This document shows, in pieces, positions 16,459 through 24,802 of a stretch of 32,311 nucleotides of DNA. The notes under the pieces are model-generated. The model saw nothing but the letters and a program-made list of their open reading frames with translations. It searched no databases and was not told the DNA's origin. How positions within the stretch are numbered: position 1 is the stretch's first letter; the number at the start of each line of letters is the position of its first letter. A program made the position numbers and the translations under genes. Source of the DNA: Pleurocapsa sp. MO_226.B13 (lineage in GTDB: Bacteria > Cyanobacteriota > Cyanobacteriia > Cyanobacteriales > Xenococcaceae); NCBI GenBank assembly GCA_030064795.1, contig JASJEI010000362.1:1-32311 (forward strand), in the 5' to 3' direction.

Positions 16459-17100
16459 TTAATTATCCAAAGCATCCTTGAGTGCAGTACGTGCTGCGAG
16501 GTGATTGCGAGTCGAACTAAGAATTTCCTGTTCGCGCTTTAGACGCTCTAAAGTATCTTGCATTTCCAGCAATGCTTGTTGTTCGGAAGCTACACCATAC
16601 AAATTGCTCGCTACCCAATAAGATAGCTCAGTAGGAGAACTAGGCAAATCATCAGGAAGTTCGATTTTTTGACTGGTTAACTTGGCTGAAAGGTGAACTA
16701 CATCGCGCAACAATTCCTCTACTTCGGTTGCTATGGGTTTTAAATCTTTTGTAGGAGGACGATCTTCAATCCACTCTACCAAGCCCACACGATATGGCTT
16801 TTCGCGAACATACTCCAAAACCCTAAATCTTTGTTGCCCAAAGGTTAGCATTTTCATTCGGTCATCTGGTAGTCTTTGAAAGTGTAAAATTTCTGCACAG
16901 CATCCATATTCGGCAATTTCTCCTGTTGTGGGATCGATTGATAACACTCCAAAACGGCGATCGTTCTCCAGAATTGTATTCATCATAATTCTGTAGCGAT
17001 ACTCAAAGATATGGAGTGGTAAAGGACGGCTAGGAAATAAAACTACCTCAGGAAGGGGAAATAACGGTAATTCTCTGACTGCAATAGAAGAAGATGCCAT
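16459..17100 (-). CDS. LON peptidase substrate-binding domain protein
   Basis: A 213-residue stand-alone Lon N-terminal (PUA-like) domain. The start region ELPLFPLPEVVLFPSRPLPLHIFEYRYRIMM is the hallmark of the family, followed by FGVLSIDPTTGEIAEYGCCAEI. A helical tail rich in Glu, Arg and Leu (about 170-205) replaces the ATPase and protease domains, so it has no proteolytic activity of its own. The role is unknown; it is presumed to bind polypeptides. The gene lies downstream of rpsJ but is separated from it by a terminator, so it is probably transcribed on its own. Confidence 0.9.
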   Translation of the reverse strand: MASSSIAVRELPLFPLPEVVLFPSRPLPLHIFEYRYRIMMNTILENDRRFGVLSIDPTTGEIAEYGCCAEILHFQRLPDDRMKMLTFGQQRFRVLEYVREKPYRVGLVEWIEDRPPTKDLKPIATEVEELLRDVVHLSAKLTSQKIELPDDLPSSPTELSYWVASNLYGVASEQQALLEMQDTLERLKREQEILSSTRNHLAARTALKDALDN

Positions 17101-17179
17101 CTAAACTTGTTTTTAGCTACGTTTGGTATTGTTACTTACTTTTTACTTTAGCGGATTTTTCTCCAGAACGTATATGCTT

Positions 17180-17207
17180 AAAAACCCTTTAGAAAAAACC
17201 TAAAGGG
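17180..17207 (-). terminator. Rho-independent terminator after rpsJ
   Basis: On the minus strand CCCTTTAG and CTAAAGGG form a perfect 8-bp stem around a T-rich 7-nt loop, followed by TTTT. It lies about 40 bp after the rpsJ stop and closes the str operon before the Lon-domain gene. Confidence 0.85.
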
Positions 17208-17247
17208 CAATAAAACACTAACTAGATCGATTACATGCTTTTAATAT

Positions 17248-17565
17248 TTAAAGTTTAACCTCAATATCGACACCAGCCGGTAAATCCAACTTCATTAAAG
17301 CATCAATAGTTTTGGAAGAAGGTTTATAAATATCAATAATACGGCGATGAGTACGGGTTTCAAAGTGTTCGCGAGAATCCTTGTCTACGTGAGGCGATCG
17401 CAATACACAATAGATCTTGCGTTTTGTCGGTAGAGGAATTGGCCCGACAGCCGAAGCATTGGTTCTATTTGCCGTGTCTACAATTTTTTCGCAGGAAGTA
17501 TCTAAAAGACGCTGATCGAAAGCTTTAAGACGAATGCGTATTTTTTGTTGTTGAATCGTTGCCAT
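17248..17565 (-). CDS. rpsJ: 30S ribosomal protein S10
   Basis: A 105-residue S10 with the family pattern: [16 protein letters not shown] at the N-terminus, GPIPLPTKR in the middle, and [21 protein letters not shown] then [11 protein letters not shown] at the C-terminus. It is a component of the small-subunit head and, as NusE, takes part in transcription antitermination. It is last in the str operon, 171 bp after tuf; rpsJ following tuf is the usual arrangement in cyanobacteria. The spacer contains an 8-bp inverted repeat but no terminator. Confidence 0.98.
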   Translation of the reverse strand: MATIQQQKIRIRLKAFDQRLLDTSCEKIVDTANRTNASAVGPIPLPTKRKIYCVLRSPHVDKDSREHFETRTHRRIIDIYKPSSKTIDALMKLDLPAGVDIEVKL

Positions 17566-17654
17566 GTTCTTAAGTTGTCAAGGTACGGGATTTAACAGAA
17601 TGTTAGTTGAGACTAGATTTCAGATTTAATTCGATCTTGCCAGACAAACTAAGA

Positions 17655-17695
17655 GAGTAGACGATGCTCGCTAGATTCGACGGCAAAGTCTACTC
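17655..17695. other. Inverted repeat in tuf-rpsJ spacer
   Basis: GAGTAGAC at 17655-17662 pairs with GTCTACTC at 17688-17695 around a 25-nt loop. No T-tract follows on either strand. It may be an mRNA structure or processing site between tuf and rpsJ; this is inference. Confidence 0.4.
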
Positions 17696-17736
17696 CCAGA
17701 GTCAATTTGTTCGTTCTATGTTGGTTGTCCTACGGA

Positions 17737-18966
17737 CTACTTAATAATCTTCGAGACTACACCAGCACCAATAGTACGACCACCTTCGCGAATTGCAAAG
17801 CGCATTCCCTGCTCGATCGCGATGGGGTTGATTAGCTCGACGTTCATTTTAATACGATCGCCAGGCATGACCATTTCCACTGCACTACCATCATCAGCAG
17901 TGTAGTCGGTGATCGTACCAGTTACGTCAGTTGTACGAACGTAGAATTGAGGACGGTAGTTCTTAAAGAAAGGAGTATGACGACCACCTTCTTCTTTTGT
18001 AAGTACATATACTTCTCCTTCAAACTCGGTGTGAGGAGTAATCGAACCAGGTTTAGCCAAAACCATACCGCGTTCGATATCATCTTTTTGGATACCGCGA
18101 AGCAACACACCAACGTTATCTCCAGCCATACCTTTATCCAAGGTTTTTTGGAACATTTCCACTCCAGTTACGGTAGTGCTACGTGTATCTTTGATCCCTA
18201 CAATCTCGATTGTTTCGCCAACTTTTACTTCCCCACGCTCAATACGTCCAGTAGCAACAGTACCACGACCAGTAATCGAGAATACGTCTTCTACGGCCAT
18301 CAAGAAAGGCTTATCGATTTCGCGTTCTGGAGTAGGAATATATTCATCAACTTGATCCATCAAATCGTAGATTTTGTCTACCCAATTGTCTTCACCTTTT
18401 TTAATGCTGGGGTTAGCAGTTAAGGCTTCTACTGCTTTGAGGGCAGAACCAGAAACGATGGGAATATCGTCACCAGGGAAATCGTACTCGCTCAATAGTT
18501 CGCGAATTTCCAATTCTACTAACTCAAGTAGTTCTTCGTCGTCTACTTGGTCTTCTTTGTTCATGAATACAACCAAGCTAGGTACGCCAACTTGCTTCGC
18601 TAACAAAATGTGTTCGCGAGTCTGAGGCATAGGACCATCCGCAGCAGATACTACTAGAATACCGCCATCCATTTGAGCAGCACCAGTGATCATGTTTTTC
18701 ACATAGTCAGCGTGTCCAGGGCAATCTACGTGAGCGTAGTGACGATTTTCAGTCTCGTATTCTACGTGAGCAGTGTTGATAGTGATACCACGCGCTTTCT
18801 CTTCAGGAGCAGCATCAATATCTTCATAGTTCCTTGCTTTGGCAGTACCTAAAGCAGCTAAAGCCAAGGTAATTGCTGCGGTTAAAGTAGTTTTACCGTG
18901 GTCTACGTGACCGACAGTACCAATATTAGCGTGGTCTTTAGTACGTTCAAACTTTGCGCGTGCCAT
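17737..18966 (-). CDS. tuf: Elongation factor Tu
   Basis: A 409-residue GTPase that delivers aminoacyl-tRNA to the ribosome. G motifs are complete: GHVDHGKT at 19-26, the RGITI switch I at 59-63, DCPGH at 81-85 and NKED at 136-139. Domains 2 and 3 are present, with the conserved C-terminal [19 protein letters not shown]. The insertion GDDNWVDK-type region in domain 1 and the 409-residue length fit cyanobacterial and plastid EF-Tu. The gene starts 19 bp after the fusA stop, indicating tight coupling in the operon. Confidence 0.99.
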   Translation of the reverse strand: MARAKFERTKDHANIGTVGHVDHGKTTLTAAITLALAALGTAKARNYEDIDAAPEEKARGITINTAHVEYETENRHYAHVDCPGHADYVKNMITGAAQMDGGILVVSAADGPMPQTREHILLAKQVGVPSLVVFMNKEDQVDDEELLELVELEIRELLSEYDFPGDDIPIVSGSALKAVEALTANPSIKKGEDNWVDKIYDLMDQVDEYIPTPEREIDKPFLMAVEDVFSITGRGTVATGRIERGEVKVGETIEIVGIKDTRSTTVTGVEMFQKTLDKGMAGDNVGVLLRGIQKDDIERGMVLAKPGSITPHTEFEGEVYVLTKEEGGRHTPFFKNYRPQFYVRTTDVTGTITDYTADDGSAVEMVMPGDRIKMNVELINPIAIEQGMRFAIREGGRTIGAGVVSKIIK

Positions 18967-18985
18967 TAATTTATTTATTCCTTAT

Positions 18986-21067
18986 TTAAACTAAAGTGTT
19001 CCCTTTATTTTTAGCGATAATTGCCTCGGCTTCGTTACGAGGAACTTCGCTATATTCACTAAACTCCATCGAAAAGATACCTCGTCCTTGGGTTTTAGAA
19101 CGAATATCAGTAGCATAGCCAAACATTTTTGCCAAAGGAACTTGGGCATCGATCTTGGCTATGCCAGTTTCGGAGTTCATGCCTTCAATGTTGCCTCTAC
19201 GAGAGTTTAAGTCTCCGATGACATCTCCTAAGAAATCTTCGGGAACTTCGACTTCGACTTTCATCATTGGCTCTAAAACTACAGGTGAGGCTTGTTTTAC
19301 TGCCTCTCTAATTGCCATAGAACCAGCTACTTTAAAAGCCATCTCGTTAGAGTCTACCTCGTGGTACGAACCATCAACTAAAGTAACCTTGATATCAATC
19401 AAAGGATATCCTGACAAGATACCAGATTCGCAAGTTTGTTTCACCCCTTGTTCGATGGCTGGGATATATTCTTTAGGAATAGTACCGCCAACGATTTTGG
19501 AAACGAACTCAAAACCATCACCAGCTTTTGCTGGTTCGATTTCTAGTACCGCGTGACCGTACTGTCCTTTTCCTCCACTTTGTTTGATGTACTTGCCCTC
19601 TGCTGTGCTACTTTGACGAATTGTCTCGCGATAAGCTACCTGCGGTTTGCCCACTGTAGCTTCCACATTAAATTCTCTTAGCATTCGATCTACCAAGATT
19701 TCGAGATGAAGTTCGCCCATTCCTGCAATTACAGTCTGATTTGTTTCGGGGTTAGTACTAACACGAAAAGTAGGATCTTCATCACTAAGAGCCTGTAACG
19801 CCTTTGATAGCTTTTCAACATCACTTTTAGTCTGAGGTTCGACTGCTACAGAAATTACTGGTTCGGGAACGAATAAAGATTCTAAGATAATTGGATGATT
19901 CTCGTCGCATAAAGTATCGCCAGTAGTAGCTAATTTAAGTCCGACTATCGCTCCTAAATCGCCAGCCCTCAGCTCGTCTACTTCGATGCGATCGTTAGAT
20001 TTAAGGACTACCAAGCGAGAAATTCGCTCTTTTTTCTGCTTAGTAGAATTATAGACATAACTTCCCTTCGCCAAAACCCCAGAGTAGACTCTAACAAAGG
20101 TCAAGCGACCAAACTTATCAGTAGCAATTTTAAATGCCAAAGCTGAAAAGGGTTCGTCATCACTAGAGTGTCTGACTGCTTCTTCCCCATTGGGTAGCTC
20201 GCCAGCGATCGGTGGCACTTCCGTAGGAGCGGGTAAATAATCAACCACAGCATCTAACAAGACTTGGACTCCCTTATTTTTGAATGCTGAACCACACAGC
20301 ATCGGCATAATCGAGCCTTCGATCGTACCTTTACGAATTGCAGCTTTAATTTCTGCTTCCTCAAACTCCTCTTCCAACATAAATTTTTCCAGGAGTGCTT
20401 CGTCAACTTCAGCTACTGATTCAATCAGCTTAGTCCTAAATTCTCGAGCTTGCTCTAAAAGCTCGTCAGGAATATCAGTCTCCTGGATATCTTTTCCTAA
20501 ATCGTCTTTGTAGACAACTGCTCTCATCCTAACGAGATCTACGATTCCCTGAAAATCTCCCTCGCTACCGATGGGGATTTGAATCGGTACTGCATTTGCT
20601 TGGAGGCGTTCTCTAATTTGTTCGTATACCTTAAAGAAATTTGCTCCTGTGCGATCCATTTTATTGACAAAAGCAATTCTGGGTACATTGTATCTGTTTG
20701 CCTGTCGCCATACAGTTTCTGACTGAGGTTGCACGCCACCTACGGAGCAAAACACAGCAATTACGCCATCTAGAACGCGCATTGAGCGTTCTACCTCTAT
20801 AGTGAAGTCTACGTGTCCTGGAGTGTCAATAATGTTGACTTTATGGTCTTTCCAACTAGTACTAATAGCAGCAGCAGTAATTGTGATTCCTCTTTCCTGC
20901 TCTTGCTGCATCCAATCCATAGTAGCTGCGCCATCGTGAACTTCGCCCATTTTATAGGCGATGCCAGTGTAGAAAAGAATGCGTTCGGTTGTTGTTGTTT
21001 TGCCCGCATCTATGTGAGCAGCGATGCCGATATTTCGTACTCGCTCAAGCGGGATGGTACGTGCCAC
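18986..21067 (-). CDS. fusA: Elongation factor G, GTG start
   Basis: A 693-residue translocase GTPase. P-loop AHIDAGKT is at 17-24, and the DTPGH and NKMD motifs follow; domains II-V are present, including the [15 protein letters not shown] segment of domain IV. The initiation codon at 21067 reads GTG. It is well supported: a perfect AAGGAGG lies 5 nt upstream (21073-21079), and the protein then begins [21 protein letters not shown], as in other cyanobacterial EF-G. It precedes tuf by 19 bp. The 403-bp spacer separating it from rpsG is unusually long and holds a GC-rich hairpin element. Confidence 0.98.
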   Translation of the reverse strand: MARTIPLERVRNIGIAAHIDAGKTTTTERILFYTGIAYKMGEVHDGAATMDWMQQEQERGITITAAAISTSWKDHKVNIIDTPGHVDFTIEVERSMRVLDGVIAVFCSVGGVQPQSETVWRQANRYNVPRIAFVNKMDRTGANFFKVYEQIRERLQANAVPIQIPIGSEGDFQGIVDLVRMRAVVYKDDLGKDIQETDIPDELLEQAREFRTKLIESVAEVDEALLEKFMLEEEFEEAEIKAAIRKGTIEGSIMPMLCGSAFKNKGVQVLLDAVVDYLPAPTEVPPIAGELPNGEEAVRHSSDDEPFSALAFKIATDKFGRLTFVRVYSGVLAKGSYVYNSTKQKKERISRLVVLKSNDRIEVDELRAGDLGAIVGLKLATTGDTLCDENHPIILESLFVPEPVISVAVEPQTKSDVEKLSKALQALSDEDPTFRVSTNPETNQTVIAGMGELHLEILVDRMLREFNVEATVGKPQVAYRETIRQSSTAEGKYIKQSGGKGQYGHAVLEIEPAKAGDGFEFVSKIVGGTIPKEYIPAIEQGVKQTCESGILSGYPLIDIKVTLVDGSYHEVDSNEMAFKVAGSMAIREAVKQASPVVLEPMMKVEVEVPEDFLGDVIGDLNSRRGNIEGMNSETGIAKIDAQVPLAKMFGYATDIRSKTQGRGIFSMEFSEYSEVPRNEAEAIIAKNKGNTLV

Positions 21068-21072
21068 AAATA

Positions 21073-21079
21073 CCTCCTT
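21073..21079 (-). promoter_or_regulatory. Strong Shine-Dalgarno deciding the fusA GTG start
   Basis: On the minus strand AAGGAGG is followed by TATTT and then GTG. It is the best ribosome-binding match noticed in the window, probably compensating for the GTG codon. Confidence 0.85.
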
Positions 21080-21263
21080 GCGTTTTGCAGGATGAAGTTG
21101 CTAAGTGTTTACTTAATTAACACCGTTTATAATTCTATACTTTTATTTATTTTTTTTTAATTTTAAAGTATTTGAGTACAAAGGCGATTATTTACTAGTA
21201 AGCATAAAACTATACAAACACAAAATTGCCTTAATCCGAAAAAAAGAGAGTCGGACTGATCTT

Positions 21264-21435
21264 GTGACCGTCTATGGGCGGTGGCAGCAGCGCATTGCCT
21301 TGCACTTTTTTAAAGCGCGGGGTTGTTGCTCTTCCTTGCGCTGCTGCGGACGACAACGCCAGCATAAGTGGGTTTTGCTTCGCTCCGCCGTTCAAAGGTC
21401 GAGTACCTGCCTTAACTTATCTATTGCAGGTCTCT
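21264..21435. repeat. GC-rich hairpin element inside the str operon
   Basis: GCAGCAGCGCA at 21284-21294 pairs perfectly with TGCGCTGCTGC at 21337-21347. A second inverted repeat, ACCTGC/GCAGGT, lies at 21405-21410 and 21426-21431. The composition differs sharply from the flanking AT-rich spacer, which suggests an inserted dispersed element. No other copy is in this window, so this is not proven. Confidence 0.5.
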
Positions 21436-21470
21436 CCTCTTGGTTTTTATCAAAGCAATTTAGGCTAAGT

Positions 21471-21941
21471 TTAGTAGCGATAGTGAGCAAATGCTTTGTT
21501 TGCCTCTGCCATACGATGAGTTTCTTCTCTTTTTTTCATTGCGCCCCCAGTTTCATTGGCAGCGTCTACAATCTCGCTAGCTAATTTACTGGCCATAGTA
21601 CGACCTCCTCTAGAACGAGCAAATTGGATTAGCCATCGCAGTGCCAAAGTCGTACCTCTACCCTGTCTTACTTCCATAGGGACTTGATAGGTTGCTCCGC
21701 CAACTCGACGAGCTTTCACTTCTACCAAAGGGGTAAGGTTTTTAATTGCTTGTTCAAATACTTCGAGTGGCTCTTTGCCTGTTCTCTCACCTACGATACT
21801 CATAGCATCATAAATTATACGAGAGGCTAAAGATTGCTTACCACTGCGCATAATTCTTCTAATAGTCATACTAAGCAGACGACTATTGTAAACTGGGTCT
21901 GGTGGTACGGAACGCTTTTTCTTGGTTGAACGACGAGACAT
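21471..21941 (-). CDS. rpsG: 30S ribosomal protein S7
   Basis: A 156-residue S7, the primary 16S-rRNA-binding protein of the 3' domain. It has the typical N-terminus [34 protein letters not shown], and the conserved [13 protein letters not shown] and [23 protein letters not shown] segments. Length is standard. It lies 352 bp downstream of rpsL on the same strand, further than in most str operons. No Shine-Dalgarno is visible directly upstream. Confidence 0.98.
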   Translation of the reverse strand: MSRRSTKKKRSVPPDPVYNSRLLSMTIRRIMRSGKQSLASRIIYDAMSIVGERTGKEPLEVFEQAIKNLTPLVEVKARRVGGATYQVPMEVRQGRGTTLALRWLIQFARSRGGRTMASKLASEIVDAANETGGAMKKREETHRMAEANKAFAHYRY

Positions 21942-22293
21942 CTGATTACTATTTTAGTTTAAGGAATATGGAGATTGAGCTTAGAAGTCTTTAATACTAA
22001 CATCTTATTAAATCGATTTAACTAAGCTCAGACAAAATTAGTTTTTGCTACGATCGATTACTATTTAGTTCGACTGTTTTTAACTATACTGGATCTTAAA
22101 TTTTCCACATATGCAGCTAAAATTCGCCAGTTAATTAATACTGTTGTTTGTACTATTGAGAAAATTTTAAAAAATTTGTTTGCCCTGAGCTTTCTATCGA
22201 AAAACACCTTTTCTGCTCAAACAAGACTTCAGAAGAAGATGGGTTTGGACAGCTAAACCTTTTTCGAGCCAAACATGACACAAGCTCAAAGAT
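21942..22293. other. Long rpsL-rpsG spacer
   Basis: An AT-rich stretch without a gene. On the minus strand GGTTT/AAACC can form a small hairpin about 40 bp after rpsL, with no T-tract in the operon direction. A TATAGT box (minus strand, 22083-22088) lacks a matching -35. No firm regulatory site is seen. Confidence 0.5.
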
Positions 22294-22665
22294 TTATTTA
22301 GGACGTTTAGTACCATATTTAGAACGTCCTTGCGCTCTATCTTTTACTCCAGTTGTGTCTAAAGTGCCACGAACAATGTGATATCTTACACCTGGTAAGT
22401 CTTTGACCCTGCCCCCACGAATGAGAACGACAGAGTGCTCCTGTAGATTATGTCCAATTCCAGGAATGTAAGCTGTTACCTCAAAACCTGAAGTCAAACG
22501 TACCCTAGCTACTTTTCTCAGAGCAGAATTAGGTTTTTTAGGGGTTGTAGTATATACCCTAGTACAAACTCCTCGACGTTGAGGACATTCTTTTAAGGCA
22601 GGAGATTTAGTTTTTTTCTTTAGTTTAGATCTTTCGCTACGAATAAGTTGCTGAATAGTGGGCAT
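22294..22665 (-). CDS. rpsL: 30S ribosomal protein S12
   Basis: A 123-residue S12 of the decoding centre. The conserved [42 protein letters not shown] and [20 protein letters not shown] segments are present; their Lys and Pro residues are the classical streptomycin-resistance positions and look wild type. It is the first gene of the str operon, preceded by a consensus sigma-70 promoter about 80-110 bp upstream. Confidence 0.98.
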   Translation of the reverse strand: MPTIQQLIRSERSKLKKKTKSPALKECPQRRGVCTRVYTTTPKKPNSALRKVARVRLTSGFEVTAYIPGIGHNLQEHSVVLIRGGRVKDLPGVRYHIVRGTLDTTGVKDRAQGRSKYGTKRPK

Positions 22666-22745
22666 AGGTGCTGGCTTGTGTAGTTTTGAATCCTCTTTAG
22701 TCTATTAGTTTCAAAAGTGGCTAACAGAATAGCAGACAAATTTTG

Positions 22746-22775
22746 ATTATATATTATTAACTAGCTAGATGTCAA
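22746..22775 (-). promoter_or_regulatory. Consensus sigma-70 promoter of the str operon
   Basis: On the minus strand, a perfect TTGACA (22770-22775) is followed by an 18-bp spacer and a perfect TATAAT (22746-22751). Predicted transcription starts near 22739, giving a leader of about 73 nt to the rpsL ATG. It is the best promoter match noticed in the window. Confidence 0.8.
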
Positions 22776-22880
22776 TTTTTAGCTCGATAATCCTGCCCGA
22801 TCGCAGCTATTACATCCGAGCTAGTACTCTGTCAACAATTAAATTAATCGATCGGCTGGGGCAGGCAGGGAAAAAGTAAC

Positions 22881-22896
22881 AACGATGAACGATGAA
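22881..22896. repeat. Tandem heptamer AACGATG x2
   Basis: AACGATG occupies 22881-22887 and 22888-22894, followed by AA. It is an STRR-like period-7 repeat. Confidence 0.55.
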
Positions 22897-22914
22897 GTAT
22901 AAAAGTTGATTGAG

Positions 22915-22931
22915 TTCATAATTCATAATTC
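22915..22931. repeat. Tandem heptamer TTCATAA x2
   Basis: TTCATAA is repeated twice and followed by TTC, 18 bp after a different heptamer pair. Confidence 0.55.
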
Positions 22932-23011
22932 TGACTTCGTTTGGGATCGGGGGGAAATACTTATCAATATTTATCCCTCAAATCAAAGTGGACAGACCAC
23001 TAGAGCAAGGC

Positions 23012-23365
23012 TCAATCGGCGATCGCAAAAGAGATTCCGCACCCACAAACATCCTTAACTTGAGGATTATTAAATCTAAATCCTCCTCCCATCAGGTCTT
23101 CTGCATAATCTATTTTTAAGTTTTTCAGGTATTTCCATGACTTTTGGTCAACTAAGACGCGAATACCATTAATTTCCAAACAGCGGGCTTCTAGAAGAGG
23201 AGCATTACTGCCATCAGAATCAGCTATGTCTTCTAGCTGTAGCTGATAAGATAAGCCAGAACATCCCCCAGAAATAATTTTTAGTTTCACAGGAGCGTCT
23301 GGCTGTTGTCTATTTTGTTGGATACGCTTTATTTCTTTTACTGCTGAGGAACTAATCTGAAGCAT
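23012..23365 (-). CDS. A-type iron-sulfur cluster carrier (IscA/SufA-like)
   Basis: A 117-residue HesB/IscA-type protein that carries Fe-S clusters to apo-proteins. The three ligand cysteines are present: Cys35 in SGGCSGLSY, and Cys107 and Cys109 in VCGCGISF. The motif GGGFRFNNP precedes the C-terminal pair as in the family. An extra Cys62 is present. It is somewhat longer than the minimal family because of an insertion at about 46-58 (IADSDGSNAP). No suf or isc genes are adjacent. Which paralogue it is (SufA, IscA or ErpA) cannot be decided here. Confidence 0.9.
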   Translation of the reverse strand: MLQISSSAVKEIKRIQQNRQQPDAPVKLKIISGGCSGLSYQLQLEDIADSDGSNAPLLEARCLEINGIRVLVDQKSWKYLKNLKIDYAEDLMGGGFRFNNPQVKDVCGCGISFAIAD

Positions 23366-23478
23366 AGAATACCTGTTGATTTGCCTAGGTATAATTATGC
23401 TACAGCAAAAAAAATCTAACTAAAACACCAATTTAGGTAAATTTGCGATTCTACTGGCGATTTGTTGTCTAGTCATGT

Positions 23479-23901
23479 TTATTGACGAGCATAATCATCA
23501 CTAAAACGAATAATATCGTCTTCTCCTAAATACTGGCCGTTTTGGACTTCAATTAAGACTAATTTAATCACGCCAGGGTTTTCTAGTCGATGAGAAGTAC
23601 ATTGAGGAACATAAGTAGACTGATTACTACTTAAAATCATTTCTTGCTCCCCACAGATGACTCTTGCTGTACCAGAAACTACAATCCAGTGTTCGCTTCT
23701 GTGGTGATGCATCTGCAAACTAAGACGATGACCGGGATTGACTTCTATGCGCTTGATTTTGTATCCTACGCCTTCTTCTAAGGTGGTAAAAGACCCCCAA
23801 GGGCGCATTTCTGTAGCATTAGTAGCTATTTGAGTTGGAGAAGAGAGTTGATTTTCTGTTCTCTTGCTTGTGTTGGACTTAGTTTTTGTAGACTGAGACA
23901 T
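23479..23901 (-). CDS. Mannose-6-phosphate isomerase-like cupin protein
   Basis: A 140-residue single cupin resembling the C-terminal isomerase domain of type II phosphomannose isomerase/GDP-mannose pyrophosphorylase. After a Ser/Thr-rich N-terminus of about 30 residues comes RPWGSF, then the metal site: QMHHHRSEHW (His65-67, Glu70) and His104 in SHRLEN. ENPG and LVLIEVQNG complete the family pattern. There is no pyrophosphorylase domain in the same protein. It may interconvert mannose-6-phosphate and fructose-6-phosphate for polysaccharide synthesis; that is inference from the family. It lies 113 bp upstream of the Fe-S carrier gene on the same strand, without an evident functional link. Confidence 0.85.
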   Translation of the reverse strand: MSQSTKTKSNTSKRTENQLSSPTQIATNATEMRPWGSFTTLEEGVGYKIKRIEVNPGHRLSLQMHHHRSEHWIVVSGTARVICGEQEMILSSNQSTYVPQCTSHRLENPGVIKLVLIEVQNGQYLGEDDIIRFSDDYARQ

Positions 23902-24802
23902 GATTGCTGATATTTTGTGGACAACAAATATATGTAAATTTAGGTTACGTTGTGGCTGGAGTTTGACTTTTATCTGGTATAGAATCGCCCAATTAACCTA
24001 ACCAAAAGATAACAGACAATTCTTAATAGCTCAAACATATTACAACAATAGATTGCCTGTCTATAGAGAATCTTCACAAATTTGGGTTGAAATCAGGGAA
24101 AATTAGCACCTAAATTTAAAGTTAAATTAAAGCTGGACTGATAGTGACCTTGAGACTGAGAGTGTAAATACTGAAAAATTATTACCTCTAAATAGCGATC
24201 GAATTAAGAAAACTGTAGTCAATAAAGCTTTTTATTGCGGTTACTTAGGTTACAATAAACTGCTACCAATTGATTCTTGAACTATTGAACACTGAAAGTA
24301 GGACGAGCGACTAGAGCTATTGAGTTTTTAATTGAGTGGGATTGAAAGCGAATAATTGCTAAATTTTGTCCTTAGTTATGTGCCAACTGATACCATCAAG
24401 ATTGAGTATTTAAAGAGCTTAGCTTGAGGGGGTACTGTAGTTAGGTACGATCTCAAATTCCTGAATGTTTCTTATTTTCAGCTTAGATAGTAGGAAACAC
24501 GGGGTAATGATATACGAGCGGTAATATGATTGCTAAAATATCTATAATTTGATATCTGCATTTGCAGCTAATTTGATTGTTTTTTATTCAAGCGCGAGCA
24601 ACGAAATTGTCTAGTTTTTTTACTAAACAGAATATATAGCTGATTTGAGAGTTGTGGGCAAAGCCAAATCTGCGCGACAAAATCTTTGCTTATTACTGGA
24701 TACTGGATAAATGTCGATGCTGAGATTTCTCGGCTTGAAGAACAGACTTAGTATAGTAATTAACAGTTTAAAACAATACTCAGAACAATCTACTGTATTG
24801 AT
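23902..24802. other. 0.9-kb spacer upstream of gltS
   Basis: No gene with recognisable features on either strand. It holds the regulatory regions of the divergent cupin and gltS genes. A tandem heptamer lies at 24694-24709. A TATAGT box at about 24754 could be a -10 for gltS, but I found no well-placed -35 and no exact GTA-N8-TAC NtcA site. The length is unusual for this window and an untranslated leader or small RNA is possible. Confidence 0.5.
24694..24709. repeat. Tandem heptamer TACTGGA x2
   Basis: TACTGGA at 24694-24700 and 24701-24707, followed by TA, about 100 bp before the gltS start. Confidence 0.55.

Larger units (their letters stand above)
21068..21470. other. Long rpsG-fusA spacer
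   Basis: No gene is supported. From 21068 to about 21260 the DNA is AT-rich with T and A tracts. From about 21264 to 21435 it becomes clearly GC-richer, with two inverted repeats (see the repeat entry). Open frames here on the plus strand have no homology I recognise and run antisense into rpsG, so they were not called. Confidence 0.6.
22666..23011. other. Spacer between the Fe-S carrier gene and rpsL
   Basis: It contains the str promoter (22746-22775) and two tandem heptamer repeats at 22881-22896 and 22915-22931. Close to the Fe-S carrier stop, AGTGG/CCACT (22987-23001) could form a weak hairpin followed on the minus strand by a T-rich stretch. No gene is visible. Confidence 0.6.

Noticed and set aside
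17655..17695. Inverted repeat between tuf and rpsJ as a terminator
   Set aside because: It has a long loop and no T-tract; a much better terminator lies after rpsJ.
19155..19556. 133-codon open frame antisense to fusA
   Set aside because: It is explained by codon bias of the highly conserved fusA on the other strand.
21264..21584. 106-codon open frame on the plus strand over the GC-rich spacer element
   Set aside because: It runs into rpsG antisense, is rich in Cys, Phe and Ser as in spurious frames, and has no homology I recognise.
22205..22265. GGTTT/AAACC hairpin followed by T's on the plus strand in the rpsL-rpsG gap
   Set aside because: The T-tract is on the strand opposite to the operon and no plus-strand gene ends there; the stem is only 5 bp.
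24290..24330. GAAAGTAGG-like sequence upstream of gltS suggesting a glutamine (glnA-type) riboswitch
   Set aside because: The flanking pairing elements expected on both sides of the core were not found, so the resemblance is limited to a few bases.
24336..24352. GTGGGATTGAAAG-like string resembling a CRISPR repeat end
   Set aside because: It occurs once, with no spaced copies nearby and no cas genes.
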